8,335 nucleotides of DNA from Bacteroidota bacterium (GTDB taxonomy: Bacteria; Bacteroidota; Bacteroidia; NS11-12g; UBA9320): contig DNHN01000096.1 of NCBI GenBank assembly GCA_003485825.1, positions 1 to 8,335 of the forward strand, given 5' to 3'. The notes beneath the pieces were generated by a model, which was not told the DNA's origin, did not search any database, and saw nothing but the letters and a program-made list of their open reading frames with translations. Numbering within the stretch: the stretch's first letter is position 1; each line of letters starts with the position of its first letter. Positions 1 through 7,209 of the stretch are shown here, in pieces. A program made the translations under genes and the position numbers.

Positions 1-1038
1 CTGCGTTATATTAAGCCATGCATTCACATATGCCCCTTCACGCTTACCATCTACATCATTATCCGTTTCACGTATCGTCCTCACTTCTGCAGGGTTTAAT
101 AGCTTTGGCGTAGTTCCAAACATATCTCCGACCTCATAGTGCTTAGATAGATGAATATGCATTTCTGGTGTATGATGCTGTAAGAACCGTTTTAGCCCCT
201 TGCTCACAGTCGTGGTTCCCGTCGTAATCAAGATATCAGGCCGTAGTACACTTAAAAAATCTAATCCATTAGCCTTGCTCTGTGCCGAAAACAACATGGC
301 ATCCCAGTAGTGTACATCACTTGTCTGATTACTGGTAATATCTGAAAGCATAATCGTACCATCATCACTTCCTATTACAATATTTTCATCGCACTCCATT
401 CCATTAAACACTAGCACTTTTTTCAACGTAAAGTCTTCATTATAATGGGCAGCAATACTAGCTACACTTATATTTTGCTGAGCAATTGCTTGCGGCATCT
501 TAGCTTCACTTGAAAGTCCCTCGTCTGTGAATTCATAAAAAGGTTCTCTAATGGGAATGTTGATATGAATGGGGCCACTAATTTCAGTGGATAGGCATTT
601 TTCTACGCGAGCGGCTAAATCTCTGAATGCTGCAGTATCGTCATACACATCTGGAGTCTGAAACTCGGCTCGTATGTGATTCGCATACACCCCTTTTTGG
701 CGAATAGCCTGACCGTCCCAAGCATCTATCTGCTCTGGAGGTCTGTCTGCAGTAAGTATAATAAGAGGCACTCGGGCATAATACGCTTCTGCTATAGCTG
801 GATAGTAATTGAGTGCAGCCGTACCACTAGTACAGCTGAGTATTACTGGCTCACGCGTAGCCTTAGCTATACCTAGGGCTACGAAAGCAGCACTTCGCTC
901 GTCTACGATACTATGGCAAGACTTGCTGCTATGATGAAGTGCATATATGACAGGGGCGTTTCTACTACCTGGCGATAGTATTGCCCGCTCTCCCGGCAAG
1001 TGAGAGATAAGTGTGTTGATGCATTTTTGGATATCCAT
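1..1038 (-). CDS. menD: MenD, SEPHCHC synthase (partial, C-terminus outside window)
   Basis: MenD is the thiamine-diphosphate enzyme that joins 2-oxoglutarate and isochorismate to make SEPHCHC, an early committed step of menaquinone synthesis in the cytoplasm. Reading the minus strand from the ATG at 1038 gives 346 open codons to the window edge. The family N-terminus is clear: LSPGSRNAP at residues 21-29, VDERSAAF at 45-52 (E47 should be the glutamate that activates the cofactor), CTSGTAALNYYPAIAEA at 69-85, and LTADRPPEQID at 95-105 followed by DGQAIRQ. The pyrimidine-binding domain and much of the middle domain are present. The family is usually about 550 residues, so roughly 200 residues, including the pyrophosphate-binding domain, lie beyond base 1. 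In-frame GTG and TTG codons lie just upstream at 1059 and 1062, but the ATG matches the usual N-terminal length. The family call is firm; the exact start is slightly less so. Confidence 0.95.
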   Translation of the reverse strand, partial: MDIQKCINTLISHLPGERAILSPGSRNAPVIYALHHSSKSCHSIVDERSAAFVALGIAKATREPVILSCTSGTAALNYYPAIAEAYYARVPLIILTADRPPEQIDAWDGQAIRQKGVYANHIRAEFQTPDVYDDTAAFRDLAARVEKCLSTEISGPIHINIPIREPFYEFTDEGLSSEAKMPQAIAQQNISVASIAAHYNEDFTLKKVLVFNGMECDENIVIGSDDGTIMLSDITSNQTSDVHYWDAMLFSAQSKANGLDFLSVLRPDILITTGTTTVSKGLKRFLQHHTPEMHIHLSKHYEVGDMFGTTPKLLNPAEVRTIRETDNDVDGKREGAYVNAWLNITQ

Positions 1039-1099
1039 ACCGTAATCTAATAAACACACCAATCACTCATTTGTGATACGATGTCTTTCTTATTCACTT

Positions 1100-1107
1100 C
1101 AAAAATA
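1100..1107 (-). promoter_or_regulatory. Candidate -7 promoter box for menD
   Basis: On the minus strand this reads TATTTTTG, a full match to the Bacteroidota -7 consensus TAnnTTTG. It would give menD a leader of roughly 55 bases. I see no good TTTG element at the expected -33 spacing, so the call rests on one box in AT-rich DNA. Confidence 0.4.
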
Positions 1108-1171
1108 CAAAGCTCCACCGCGTGCTTACGCACATAGCTATGCCATACTGTGTGTACATGTATAGTCCATA

Positions 1172-1606
1172 CTACTTCTGCAGTGCTGCACTGCCAAAGA
1201 GCACACTAAAATCTTCGCACCATATAATTACATTGCTGTACTTATCGAGAGCTACATTAGTCCCCAATGTATAATTAAAATTACCACTCACAGCCTTAAG
1301 TGCTCCTAGAGTTACAAAATCATTGTTAGACAGATTTGTGGATAGATACACTTTGAGGTCTGGTCCGTTATCTCCTTTAAAATTTTTAAAAGCCAGCGTT
1401 CTTGTTGTACCGTTATCGTAGACTTCCACTTTACCACTAGCAGTGTATCTGGGTGCTGACTGAAAAATACCTGAGTAGATCAGTGAATCTGTAGCTGTGG
1501 GCACAAATGTTTCATTGGCAGTAGTTGGAGTTTCTTCTTTTTTGCAAGCAGCAAATGTTATAGCTACGGCAAGTAGTGTGGCTAATCTGATCCTTGGTAA
1601 TTTCAT
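1172..1606 (-). CDS. DM13-domain lipoprotein, probably surface-exposed
   Basis: This 144-residue protein begins with a lipoprotein signal peptide: basic residues at 2-7, a hydrophobic stretch at 8-19 and a lipobox FAAC ending at C21. The next residues, KKEE (22-25), resemble the charged lipoprotein export signal that sends Bacteroidota lipoproteins to the outer face of the outer membrane. A low-complexity Thr-rich spacer leads into a single DM13 domain at about 43-142. Matching features are the G-x-F start (46-48), NGPDLKVYLS at 80-89, FVTLGALKAVSGNFNY at 97-112, and the closing IIWCEDFSVLFGSAAL at 127-142 with one conserved cysteine, C130. DM13 has been proposed to act in electron transfer or redox chemistry, but no reaction is established. 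It has its own 133-base gap before menD and is divergent from odhB, so the neighbours do not show its role. Confidence 0.88.
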   Translation of the reverse strand: MKLPRIRLATLLAVAITFAACKKEETPTTANETFVPTATDSLIYSGIFQSAPRYTASGKVEVYDNGTTRTLAFKNFKGDNGPDLKVYLSTNLSNNDFVTLGALKAVSGNFNYTLGTNVALDKYSNVIIWCEDFSVLFGSAALQK

Positions 1607-1856
1607 AATTTCTATATTTTATATCTGGAGGTAGAAACGAGAGATGAGGACTTACTTACAAGTGGTTTTATCATTTGATTGTCACGAGTTTTTTTTTAGC
1701 ATAAAGAAAGAATACTCCAATCTATTTAACCTCAACCAAAAGGTACGTTGACACTAAAGCATCGATAATCAATTAATTTAAAAGACATCAACGCCCTTAA
1801 ATTATACACCAACGAAATCTTTGAAATATATCTGAGACGAAGTTGAAAACGTTTTT

Positions 1857-1864
1857 TACCTTTG
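1857..1864 (+). promoter_or_regulatory. Candidate -7 promoter box for odhB
   Basis: The bases read TACCTTTG, an exact match to TAnnTTTG, 17 bases before the ATG at 1882. The leader would be about 10-12 bases, A-rich and without a Shine-Dalgarno sequence, as is common in this phylum. The -33 element is weak: only a CTG at 1832-1834 lies near the right distance. The box falls inside the reading frame of an upstream TTG codon at 1843, which argues against that codon being the start. Confidence 0.5.
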
Positions 1865-1881
1865 CCACTCATTATAAAACA

Positions 1882-3117
1882 ATGGCAATTGAATTAAAAA
1901 TTCCTTCTGTAGGAGAATCGGTAACGCAAGTGACCATAGCCGCTTGGCTAAAAGAAGATGGCGACTATGTAGAAATGGACGAGGCTGTAGCTGAGCTAGA
2001 AAGCGATAAAGCAACAGTAGAATTAAACGCTGAAAAAAGTGGTGTCTTAAAGATACTCGTAGAAGAAGGTGAAGATGTGGAAATAGGCGCAATAGTAGCT
2101 ACTATAGACACAGACGCTGCTGCCCCTGAAGGCACTTCTGCCGCACCTGAGCCCGTTAAAGAAGCAGCACCAGCTAAGACTGAAAGTCCTGCTCCTCAAG
2201 CGGAAAAGCCTAAGGAAAGTACAAACACCAACTATGCTGCTGGCACTCCAAGTCCAGCTGCAGGAAAAATATTGGCCGAAAAAGGTATCTCTACCAGTGG
2301 GGTACAAGGGACAGGTAAAGATGGACGTATCACTAAGTACGATGCTATGCTAGCAGGAGCTACTGACTACGCTACCCCTACCGAGCCAAGCAGAGGACAA
2401 GAACGTGAGAAGATGAGCAACCTCCGTAAGACAATCGCTCGTAGACTAGTTGCTGCCAAAAATGAAACGGCTATGCTTACCACTTTTAACGAAGTGAATA
2501 TGCAGACCATTTTTGATACTCGAAATAAATACAAGGACCAATTCAGAGAAGTTCACGGTGTAGGTCTTGGCTTTATGTCATTCTTTGCTCGCGCGTGTGC
2601 ATTAGCTCTGCAGCAATATCCTAAAGTAAACGCTTTCTTAGATGGCGAAGAAATGGTGATGAATGATTTCGTTGATGTATCTATAGCCGTAAGTAGCCCA
2701 AAAGGACTTATGGTTCCGGTAATGCGAAACGTGGAAAATATGACTATGTGGGAAATAGAAGCTGAAGTAAAACGCCTAGCTATCAAAGCAAGAGACGGTA
2801 AGTTAACTATTCCTGAAATGACTGGCGGTACATTTACGATCACCAATGGTGGCGTATTTGGTTCTATGCTAAGTACACCTATAATAAACCCTCCACAAAG
2901 CGCTATCTTAGGGATGCACAACATTGTGGAGCGTGCCGTAGTAGAAAATGGAAACATAGTCGCTCGTCCTGTAATGTATGTAGCACTCAGCTATGACCAC
3001 CGTATCATAGACGGCAAGGAGTCCGTAGGATTCTTAGTTGCCGTAAAAAACTACCTGGAAAATCCAGAGACGATGCTCATGGGCAAAGACCCTATGGACA
3101 TCCTTATGGGATTATAG
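1882..3117 (+). CDS. odhB: OdhB, dihydrolipoyllysine succinyltransferase (E2 of 2-oxoglutarate dehydrogenase)
   Basis: OdhB moves the succinyl group from its own lipoyl arm to CoA within the 2-oxoglutarate dehydrogenase complex of the TCA cycle. The 411-residue protein has the complete order of domains. An N-terminal lipoyl domain (1-76) carries the lipoylated lysine K43 in ESDKAT. An Ala/Pro/Glu-rich flexible linker follows, then a peripheral subunit-binding domain containing [13 protein letters not shown] and [10 protein letters not shown], and a catalytic domain to the end. The active-site motif HRIIDG lies at 373-378, with H373 and D377 as catalytic residues. The following [18 protein letters not shown] is typical of succinyl rather than acetyl transferases. 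I chose ATG 1882 because [13 protein letters not shown] is the standard family N-terminus; the in-frame TTG at 1843 would add 13 unrelated residues and overlap the promoter box. The E1 gene, often next to odhB, is not adjacent here. Confidence 0.95.
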   Translation: MAIELKIPSVGESVTQVTIAAWLKEDGDYVEMDEAVAELESDKATVELNAEKSGVLKILVEEGEDVEIGAIVATIDTDAAAPEGTSAAPEPVKEAAPAKTESPAPQAEKPKESTNTNYAAGTPSPAAGKILAEKGISTSGVQGTGKDGRITKYDAMLAGATDYATPTEPSRGQEREKMSNLRKTIARRLVAAKNETAMLTTFNEVNMQTIFDTRNKYKDQFREVHGVGLGFMSFFARACALALQQYPKVNAFLDGEEMVMNDFVDVSIAVSSPKGLMVPVMRNVENMTMWEIEAEVKRLAIKARDGKLTIPEMTGGTFTITNGGVFGSMLSTPIINPPQSAILGMHNIVERAVVENGNIVARPVMYVALSYDHRIIDGKESVGFLVAVKNYLENPETMLMGKDPMDILMGL

Positions 3118-3129
3118 CTATTTGTAAAA

Positions 3130-3145
3130 CGATGCAAAAGCATCG
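3130..3145 (+). other. Small perfect hairpin just after odhB
   Basis: CGATGC and GCATCG form a perfect 6-bp stem around an AAAA loop, starting 13 bases after the odhB stop. No T-tract follows, so it is not itself a standard terminator. In the odhB transcript it would fold about 45 bases before the true terminator and might protect or mark the 3' end. That role is inference. Confidence 0.45.
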
Positions 3146-3190
3146 CCTCTTGAACTGACAATCCTTTAATAAGATTTTGTCTTAAGATAC

Positions 3191-3225
3191 AAAACTCTCT
3201 TGCCATTGGTAAGAGAGTTTTTTTT
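3191..3225 (+). terminator. Intrinsic terminator of odhB
   Basis: AAAACTCTCTT (3191-3201) and AAGAGAGTTTT (3211-3221) form a perfect 11-bp stem around a 9-base loop. An uninterrupted run of eight T bases spans 3218-3225. This is a textbook rho-independent terminator for plus-strand transcription, 74 bases after the odhB stop. It separates odhB from the glucanase gene and implies that the glucanase has its own promoter. Confidence 0.9.
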
Positions 3226-3398
3226 GCCTTATTCTGAAGGAGCATTCAACATTAAAGAATCTATAGGAGGCATACTTAGCGCTCAACTGACTAGCTACTA
3301 GTAATTAATTCTTTATTTCTCAATTGTCAGTGCGTTGTCGTTTTACTCCCGTTACCATTCTACTAAAGTAAATTACTGTATTTTAGTGGGCTTAAATT

Positions 3399-4985
3399 AT
3401 GTCAAACATTAAAATCAAACACCTCGCTCTATCCCTTGTAATCCTCTGTTTTTCTCAGCTGTCGTTCTCCCAACAGATGCCAATAGACTTCTCAGATCGT
3501 TCGGAAAACTTCAACGGTTTTTCTGGAAGTGGGTTTTCTTTCACTCAAGACCCAGATGATTCTCAAAACGATGTCGGACAGTTTTTTAATAATGGAGCCG
3601 ACGTATGGCAAGGATTTACACTTGATTTAGACAGGTCCATTGATTTAGATTTTCAGAATACTATTTTGTTATCCTTCTACGGATTTGACCCTAATGCACA
3701 TACCGTCCTCTTAAAATTGGAGAATGGAATCAACCCAGATGTTGAGGTTATACAAAATATCCCTACGGGCGGGGGCTGGACACCAAATATTACATTTGAC
3801 TTTTCTAATGCAGTGCTTAGTTCAGATGGCACCACTCCAGTTAATGCTACTGGAAAATATGACAGACTAACCATTTTTATTGATGGAGGTCTGACCACTG
3901 CAGGTACTTATTTAATAGACGATATAGACGACGGCTCTACAGAAACCGACCCCAATAGTATAGATGTAGAATACACCAAATTAGTTTGGCAGGACGAGTT
4001 TGATACCCCTGGAGCGGTGAACACTGCGAATTGGCACCATCAAACAGAAGTAATTGTTCCTGGTGTAGGATGGGCAAATAACGAAGCCCAGCATTACACC
4101 AATCGCCTAGATAATTCGTTCGTTGATTCTGATGGCTTTCTAAACATTGTAGCAAAAAAGGAAACATTCTCAGACCAGAATCTGGTAAAACAGTACACTT
4201 CAGCGCGTTTAAATTCAAAATTTGCCTTCACCTATGGCAGAGTAGATATTAGGGCAAAAATGCCCATAGAACAAGGCACTTGGCCAGCAATTTGGATGCT
4301 TGGCAAAAATATTCGAGAAAACGGCACGTTTTGGGACCCTAGTTTTGGAACTACCAGTTGGCCGGCATGTGGCGAAATCGATATCATGGAACATGGGATA
4401 TTCCCGGGTGAAGATATCAATTACATCAGTAGTGCACTGCACACTCCTTGCTGCTATGGAGGGAACCCCAATAAGGGAGGAACCATTGCCAAAAATTTAG
4501 GTTCTGATTTCCATGTTTACTCTGTAAACTGGTCGCCAGACCAAATTACATTTCTATTGGATGGCGTAGGATTTTACACCTATAACCCCGCGGTTAAAGA
4601 CGCGAGTACATGGCCATTTTTTGAAGATCAATTTCTATTGCTCAATGTTGCTATGGGTGGTATAGCTGGAAACATAACATCAGGGTTCACGCAAAGTGCT
4701 ATGGTCGTAGATTACGTGCGAGTGTACCAAGAAGATGTAGCGAGTGCTAACACCCGTATACACAACACGCTGCGCGTTTATCCCAACCCTGCAAAGGATA
4801 GGATTAATATCTCTGCAAGTACAGCTGCAAGTACTATATCACTTTATGATGTATTTGGCAAACGAGTGCTTCGCAAAGTAGAAGAAACTAGCACGCTAGA
4901 TGTGAATGGTCTCACCCCGGGCATTTATTACCTAGAGGTCTATTTTGATGACGAGCGACTAGTTAAGAAAGTTATTATTAACTAA
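3399..4985 (+). CDS. Secreted GH16 beta-glucanase (laminarinase-like) with T9SS sorting domain
   Basis: This 528-residue enzyme should hydrolyse beta-1,3 or mixed-linked glucans such as laminarin outside the cell. A signal peptide covers residues 1-24, with probable cleavage in SFS-QQ. An N-terminal beta-sandwich-like region (about 27-175) resembles modules found ahead of Bacteroidota laminarinases and may bind carbohydrate. A short acidic linker follows, then the GH16 domain at about 190-446, opening with KLVWQDEFD. The catalytic motif GEIDIMEHG starts at G325, with E326 as expected nucleophile, D328 as helper and E331 as acid/base. The cleft motifs GRVDIRAKMP and TWPAIWMLG and the strand VVDYVRVYQ are also present. 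Residues 458-528, from LRVYPNPAKD to the terminal KKVIIN, form a type A T9SS C-terminal sorting domain, so export is Sec across the inner membrane and T9SS across the outer. It stands alone: no SusC/SusD pair is in view. Exact substrate is inferred. Confidence 0.93.
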   Translation: MSNIKIKHLALSLVILCFSQLSFSQQMPIDFSDRSENFNGFSGSGFSFTQDPDDSQNDVGQFFNNGADVWQGFTLDLDRSIDLDFQNTILLSFYGFDPNAHTVLLKLENGINPDVEVIQNIPTGGGWTPNITFDFSNAVLSSDGTTPVNATGKYDRLTIFIDGGLTTAGTYLIDDIDDGSTETDPNSIDVEYTKLVWQDEFDTPGAVNTANWHHQTEVIVPGVGWANNEAQHYTNRLDNSFVDSDGFLNIVAKKETFSDQNLVKQYTSARLNSKFAFTYGRVDIRAKMPIEQGTWPAIWMLGKNIRENGTFWDPSFGTTSWPACGEIDIMEHGIFPGEDINYISSALHTPCCYGGNPNKGGTIAKNLGSDFHVYSVNWSPDQITFLLDGVGFYTYNPAVKDASTWPFFEDQFLLLNVAMGGIAGNITSGFTQSAMVVDYVRVYQEDVASANTRIHNTLRVYPNPAKDRINISASTAASTISLYDVFGKRVLRKVEETSTLDVNGLTPGIYYLEVYFDDERLVKKVIIN

Positions 4986-5019
4986 CCTCTTTAGCTCATT
5001 AAGCTTGAAGACGGTTAGT
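4981..5019 (+). other. Long imperfect hairpin over the glucanase stop codon
   Basis: ACTAACC (4981-4987) pairs with GGTTAGT (5013-5019). Inside it TCTT (4988-4991) pairs with AAGA (5008-5011), and AGCT (4993-4996) pairs with AGCT (5002-5005) around the loop CATTA. That gives about 15 base pairs with small bulges, and the first arm contains the TAA stop at 4983-4985. No T-tract follows on either strand. It may protect the 3' end or act as an atypical terminator for the glucanase transcript; the function is inference. Confidence 0.4.
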
Positions 5020-5336
5020 AGAAACATCTAGTCCAAAACTCTAAACTACAGATTAAAAAAGCGACCAATACAGGGAAACCTATGCCACATTTGATTTCAA
5101 TAAGACTATCTAAAATCTCCAATCCACCAGTTTCAGGTTTTGAAAAGCACCAACTATTAAAATAATCCGTAGCGAAAATAAGGATTTCCATTCCGAGCTT
5201 AAATCTTAATCCAGAAACTAGGCTATAAAGATTCATCCCTCTACTTTTTACGATTAGGAACAAACAAACTACACTTGAAAAGTATTGGTTTTAATCGGAA
5301 ACTATCACTAGTCAATCGGAGCAGTTTTAGACTGAT
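4986..5336. other. Intergenic gap between convergent genes, no supported gene
   Basis: This gap lies between the 3' ends of the glucanase (plus) and the dioxygenase gene (minus). The only notable open frame is 82 codons on the minus strand (5015-5263). It has no family motif that I recognise, no -7 box or leader pattern ahead of it, and an odd Cys- and Phe-rich composition. Apart from the hairpin at its left end, a direct repeat AATCGGA (5293-5299 and 5314-5320) and a palindrome over the dioxygenase stop codon, I see nothing in it. Confidence 0.6.
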
Positions 5337-5343
5337 TTAAATC
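5334..5343. repeat. 10-bp palindrome over the phyH-family stop codon
   Basis: GATTTAAATC is a perfect palindrome containing the minus-strand TAA stop (5337-5339). Just beyond it on the minus strand, CAGT and ACTG could form a 4-bp stem. No T-tract follows, so I do not call a terminator for the oxyR-phyH unit here. Confidence 0.3.
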
Positions 5344-6233
5344 TCCTTCACCACTGCAGGTCTTTGACTCAGCTCATGATAACAGATTCTATCTTTCACG
5401 AAATAATGAACCACCATACTTCTGCGTGTTTTATCTTTATTCAGATGCGGCATACCTCCGTGCAGTAAGTTTGCGTGCCACACAAATATGTCTCCCTTTT
5501 TTGCTGAGAGTACTTCTGCTTTTAATCCCTTTTCTTCAATAATCCGCTGCTGATACTCTTCGTAATTTTTATTCGGATTGGCAGACAACACAGCTCCAGT
5601 TGCATTTCCCATATCTAAATTACTAGCGTAGGGTAACTTATGGCTGCCTGGATAATAAAATAGTGGGCCATTATCTTCTTCAATATCATCCAGTGCCACC
5701 CAAATAGCTATAAGGCCTCCCTGTGGGTAAGTAGCCATATGAACACTATCACTATGAGCCGCTTGTTCGCTGCCATATTGGAAATTGATACTTTGAAAAG
5801 GTACTATCTTCTCGTTCGTCAAACGCTCAAGGAGTTCCCGTAATGACGGATCATTTATAATTTCTCGAAGTAAGGCTACTTTTTCATACGCAAAGAGCAC
5901 CTTCTTTCCCGTATAATTAAAGGATACTGTTCCATTGTCCAAGGCTCTTGCCATGGCCTGATTTATCTCCTCTACAAAATCACTTGAAAAATGCTGTTTT
6001 AAATGAAGATAACCGTCCTTCTCCCATTGCTCATTTGAAGAAACTACGTCCGCTACTTGAGGTAGCTTATCAAAATGCTTTGAACTAATACTCTGCCAAA
6101 CTGGTCTCTTGATTTGATACTTATCATAGATGGGCTTATTTCTCCTTAAATACTTATAATTCAATAAATTATTGACGACATATACTACCTTTAATCTGCG
6201 CAGTATCCCGGTATATTTGTCATAAAAGGCCAC
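5337..6233 (-). CDS. PhyH-family Fe(II)/2-oxoglutarate dioxygenase
   Basis: This 298-residue cytoplasmic protein belongs to the phytanoyl-CoA dioxygenase superfamily, which uses Fe(II), O2 and 2-oxoglutarate to hydroxylate small molecules. The double-stranded beta-helix signature is complete: H160 and D162 in AAHSDSVH, the stretch GLIAIWVALDDIEEDNGPL with the following YYPGSHKLPY, the distal histidine H258 in LLHGG, and R270/R271 as candidate 2-oxoglutarate-binding arginine. The first 60 residues are basic and unassigned. The start is GTG at 6233, immediately after the TAA of oxyR, which points to translational coupling. The next in-frame Met is near residue 94, inside the fold, and the ATG at 6223 is out of frame. 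No membrane segment or signal peptide is seen. The substrate is unknown; members act on lipids, amino acids, osmolytes and natural products, and nothing here singles one out. Confidence 0.85.
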   Translation of the reverse strand: MAFYDKYTGILRRLKVVYVVNNLLNYKYLRRNKPIYDKYQIKRPVWQSISSKHFDKLPQVADVVSSNEQWEKDGYLHLKQHFSSDFVEEINQAMARALDNGTVSFNYTGKKVLFAYEKVALLREIINDPSLRELLERLTNEKIVPFQSINFQYGSEQAAHSDSVHMATYPQGGLIAIWVALDDIEEDNGPLFYYPGSHKLPYASNLDMGNATGAVLSANPNKNYEEYQQRIIEEKGLKAEVLSAKKGDIFVWHANLLHGGMPHLNKDKTRRSMVVHYFVKDRICYHELSQRPAVVKEI

Positions 6234-7181
6234 TTATACCAACTCTATAATCTCTAATTCTTTGTTTTCTGCTACGTAGTTTGGCAGACTACTTTTAATC
6301 ATTTCTTCCAGTTTACTAATGACACTTTCCTTCGCATAAAACTTAGTGTATATCAATCCTACTGCTCTACCTGCGTTATCCGCTCTAAAAGCGCGCAGAT
6401 TATCTATGGAAGTATCATCCAATTCTCCTGCTTCCCACTCTGGCATTATGGTAGCTCCACCTTCTAAATCCACTACTTTCTTAAGCGTTTGTAGGCTTCC
6501 ACTCTCATAGTTCAGCGCCAGATGATTCAGCTTATCATCTGGAAGTGAACATAAATTTATCGTCTGTGTACGAAAACAGTTCCCTTCGCTAAGTAGCCAT
6601 AATTTATCTGCCAGTAAATCATCTGCGTCCCATGATTTTTTGCCATAAGCAGGATGATTAGGATGCGCATATATTCTAAACTTTTCTACATACAACTGCT
6701 TTTCTATCAATCCATTATTGTGCAACGGTGTGCTCACTATACCTACGTCCAGCCTATTGTGCTCTAACTCTTCTACTATCTCGTGAGTTAAGGCTTCTTT
6801 TATGCTCAGTTTCAGGTCTGGATACTTTTGAGCCACCTGACTTATCAACCTAGGCACTAGCGAATTAGCTATCGTAGGCAGCACTCCTATCTTGAGCGAA
6901 CCACTTACATCACCCGTATGATCTTTGAGTATTGTCTCTATCTGCGCAGTCTCATTATAGATTACGCGAGCTTGTTCTATTATTTTCTCTCCAATAGCGG
7001 TAGGCGCTATGGGCTGCTTGCTCCTATCGAAAATGATAACTCCCAATTCCTCCTCCAGCTTTTTCATCTGCATACTGAGTGTAGGCTGAGTTACAAAACT
7101 AGCTTCTGCTGCTTTTATAAAATTGCGATGCTCATCTAGAGCAATAAGATAATGTACTTGTATCAAAGAGATATTTAGCAT
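6234..7181 (-). CDS. oxyR: OxyR-type LysR-family peroxide-sensing regulator
   Basis: OxyR is a LysR-family transcription factor that senses hydrogen peroxide through a disulfide and activates antioxidant genes. This 315-residue protein has the normal length. Its winged helix-turn-helix covers about 1-65, with FIKAAEASFVTQPTLSMQMK at 21-40 and the wing FDRSKQPIAPT. The linker helix and the two-lobed sensor domain (about 90-300) follow. The defining feature is GNCFRTQTINLC, with C202 and C211 separated by eight residues, the same spacing as C199 and C208 of E. coli OxyR, with an arginine in the same place. IMPEWEAGEL near 250 is another OxyR-like segment. The ATG at 7181 gives the usual family N-terminus and no alternative start looks better. 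It is first in a unit with the PhyH-family gene. No catalase, peroxiredoxin or dps gene, its common targets, is in view. Confidence 0.9.
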   Translation of the reverse strand: MLNISLIQVHYLIALDEHRNFIKAAEASFVTQPTLSMQMKKLEEELGVIIFDRSKQPIAPTAIGEKIIEQARVIYNETAQIETILKDHTGDVSGSLKIGVLPTIANSLVPRLISQVAQKYPDLKLSIKEALTHEIVEELEHNRLDVGIVSTPLHNNGLIEKQLYVEKFRIYAHPNHPAYGKKSWDADDLLADKLWLLSEGNCFRTQTINLCSLPDDKLNHLALNYESGSLQTLKKVVDLEGGATIMPEWEAGELDDTSIDNLRAFRADNAGRAVGLIYTKFYAKESVISKLEEMIKSSLPNYVAENKELEIIELV

Positions 7182-7185
7182 AAAA

Positions 7186-7193
7186 CAAAGGTA
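7186..7193 (-). promoter_or_regulatory. Candidate -7 promoter box for oxyR
   Basis: On the minus strand this reads TACCTTTG, an exact TAnnTTTG match, ending only four bases before the oxyR ATG. A weak -33-like TTCG lies 21 bases upstream (7215-7218). If it is used, transcription would begin at or within a few bases of the start codon, giving a leaderless or nearly leaderless oxyR mRNA. Confidence 0.5.
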
Positions 7194-7209
7194 GTTTTTT
7201 TTACCCTGC

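Noticed and set aside
676..876. 66-codon plus-strand open frame
   Set aside because: It lies wholly inside menD on the opposite strand, where the minus-strand reading has clear MenD motifs.
1843..1881. In-frame TTG start that would extend OdhB by 13 residues
   Set aside because: The added residues do not match the family N-terminus and the stretch contains the candidate -7 promoter box; ATG 1882 gives the standard [13 protein letters not shown] start.
2553..2957. 134-codon minus-strand open frame inside odhB
   Set aside because: It is antisense to the conserved OdhB catalytic domain and has no family signature of its own.
5015..5263. 82-codon open frame on the minus strand in the gap after the glucanase gene
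   Set aside because: No recognisable motif, no promoter box or leader ahead of it, and a composition unlike the neighbouring proteins. A translated search with a homologue in other genomes would revive it.
5293..5320. Direct repeat AATCGGA as a regulatory or insertion-site signature
   Set aside because: Only 7 bp long, 21 bp apart, and located downstream of two convergent genes with no mobile element nearby; likely chance.
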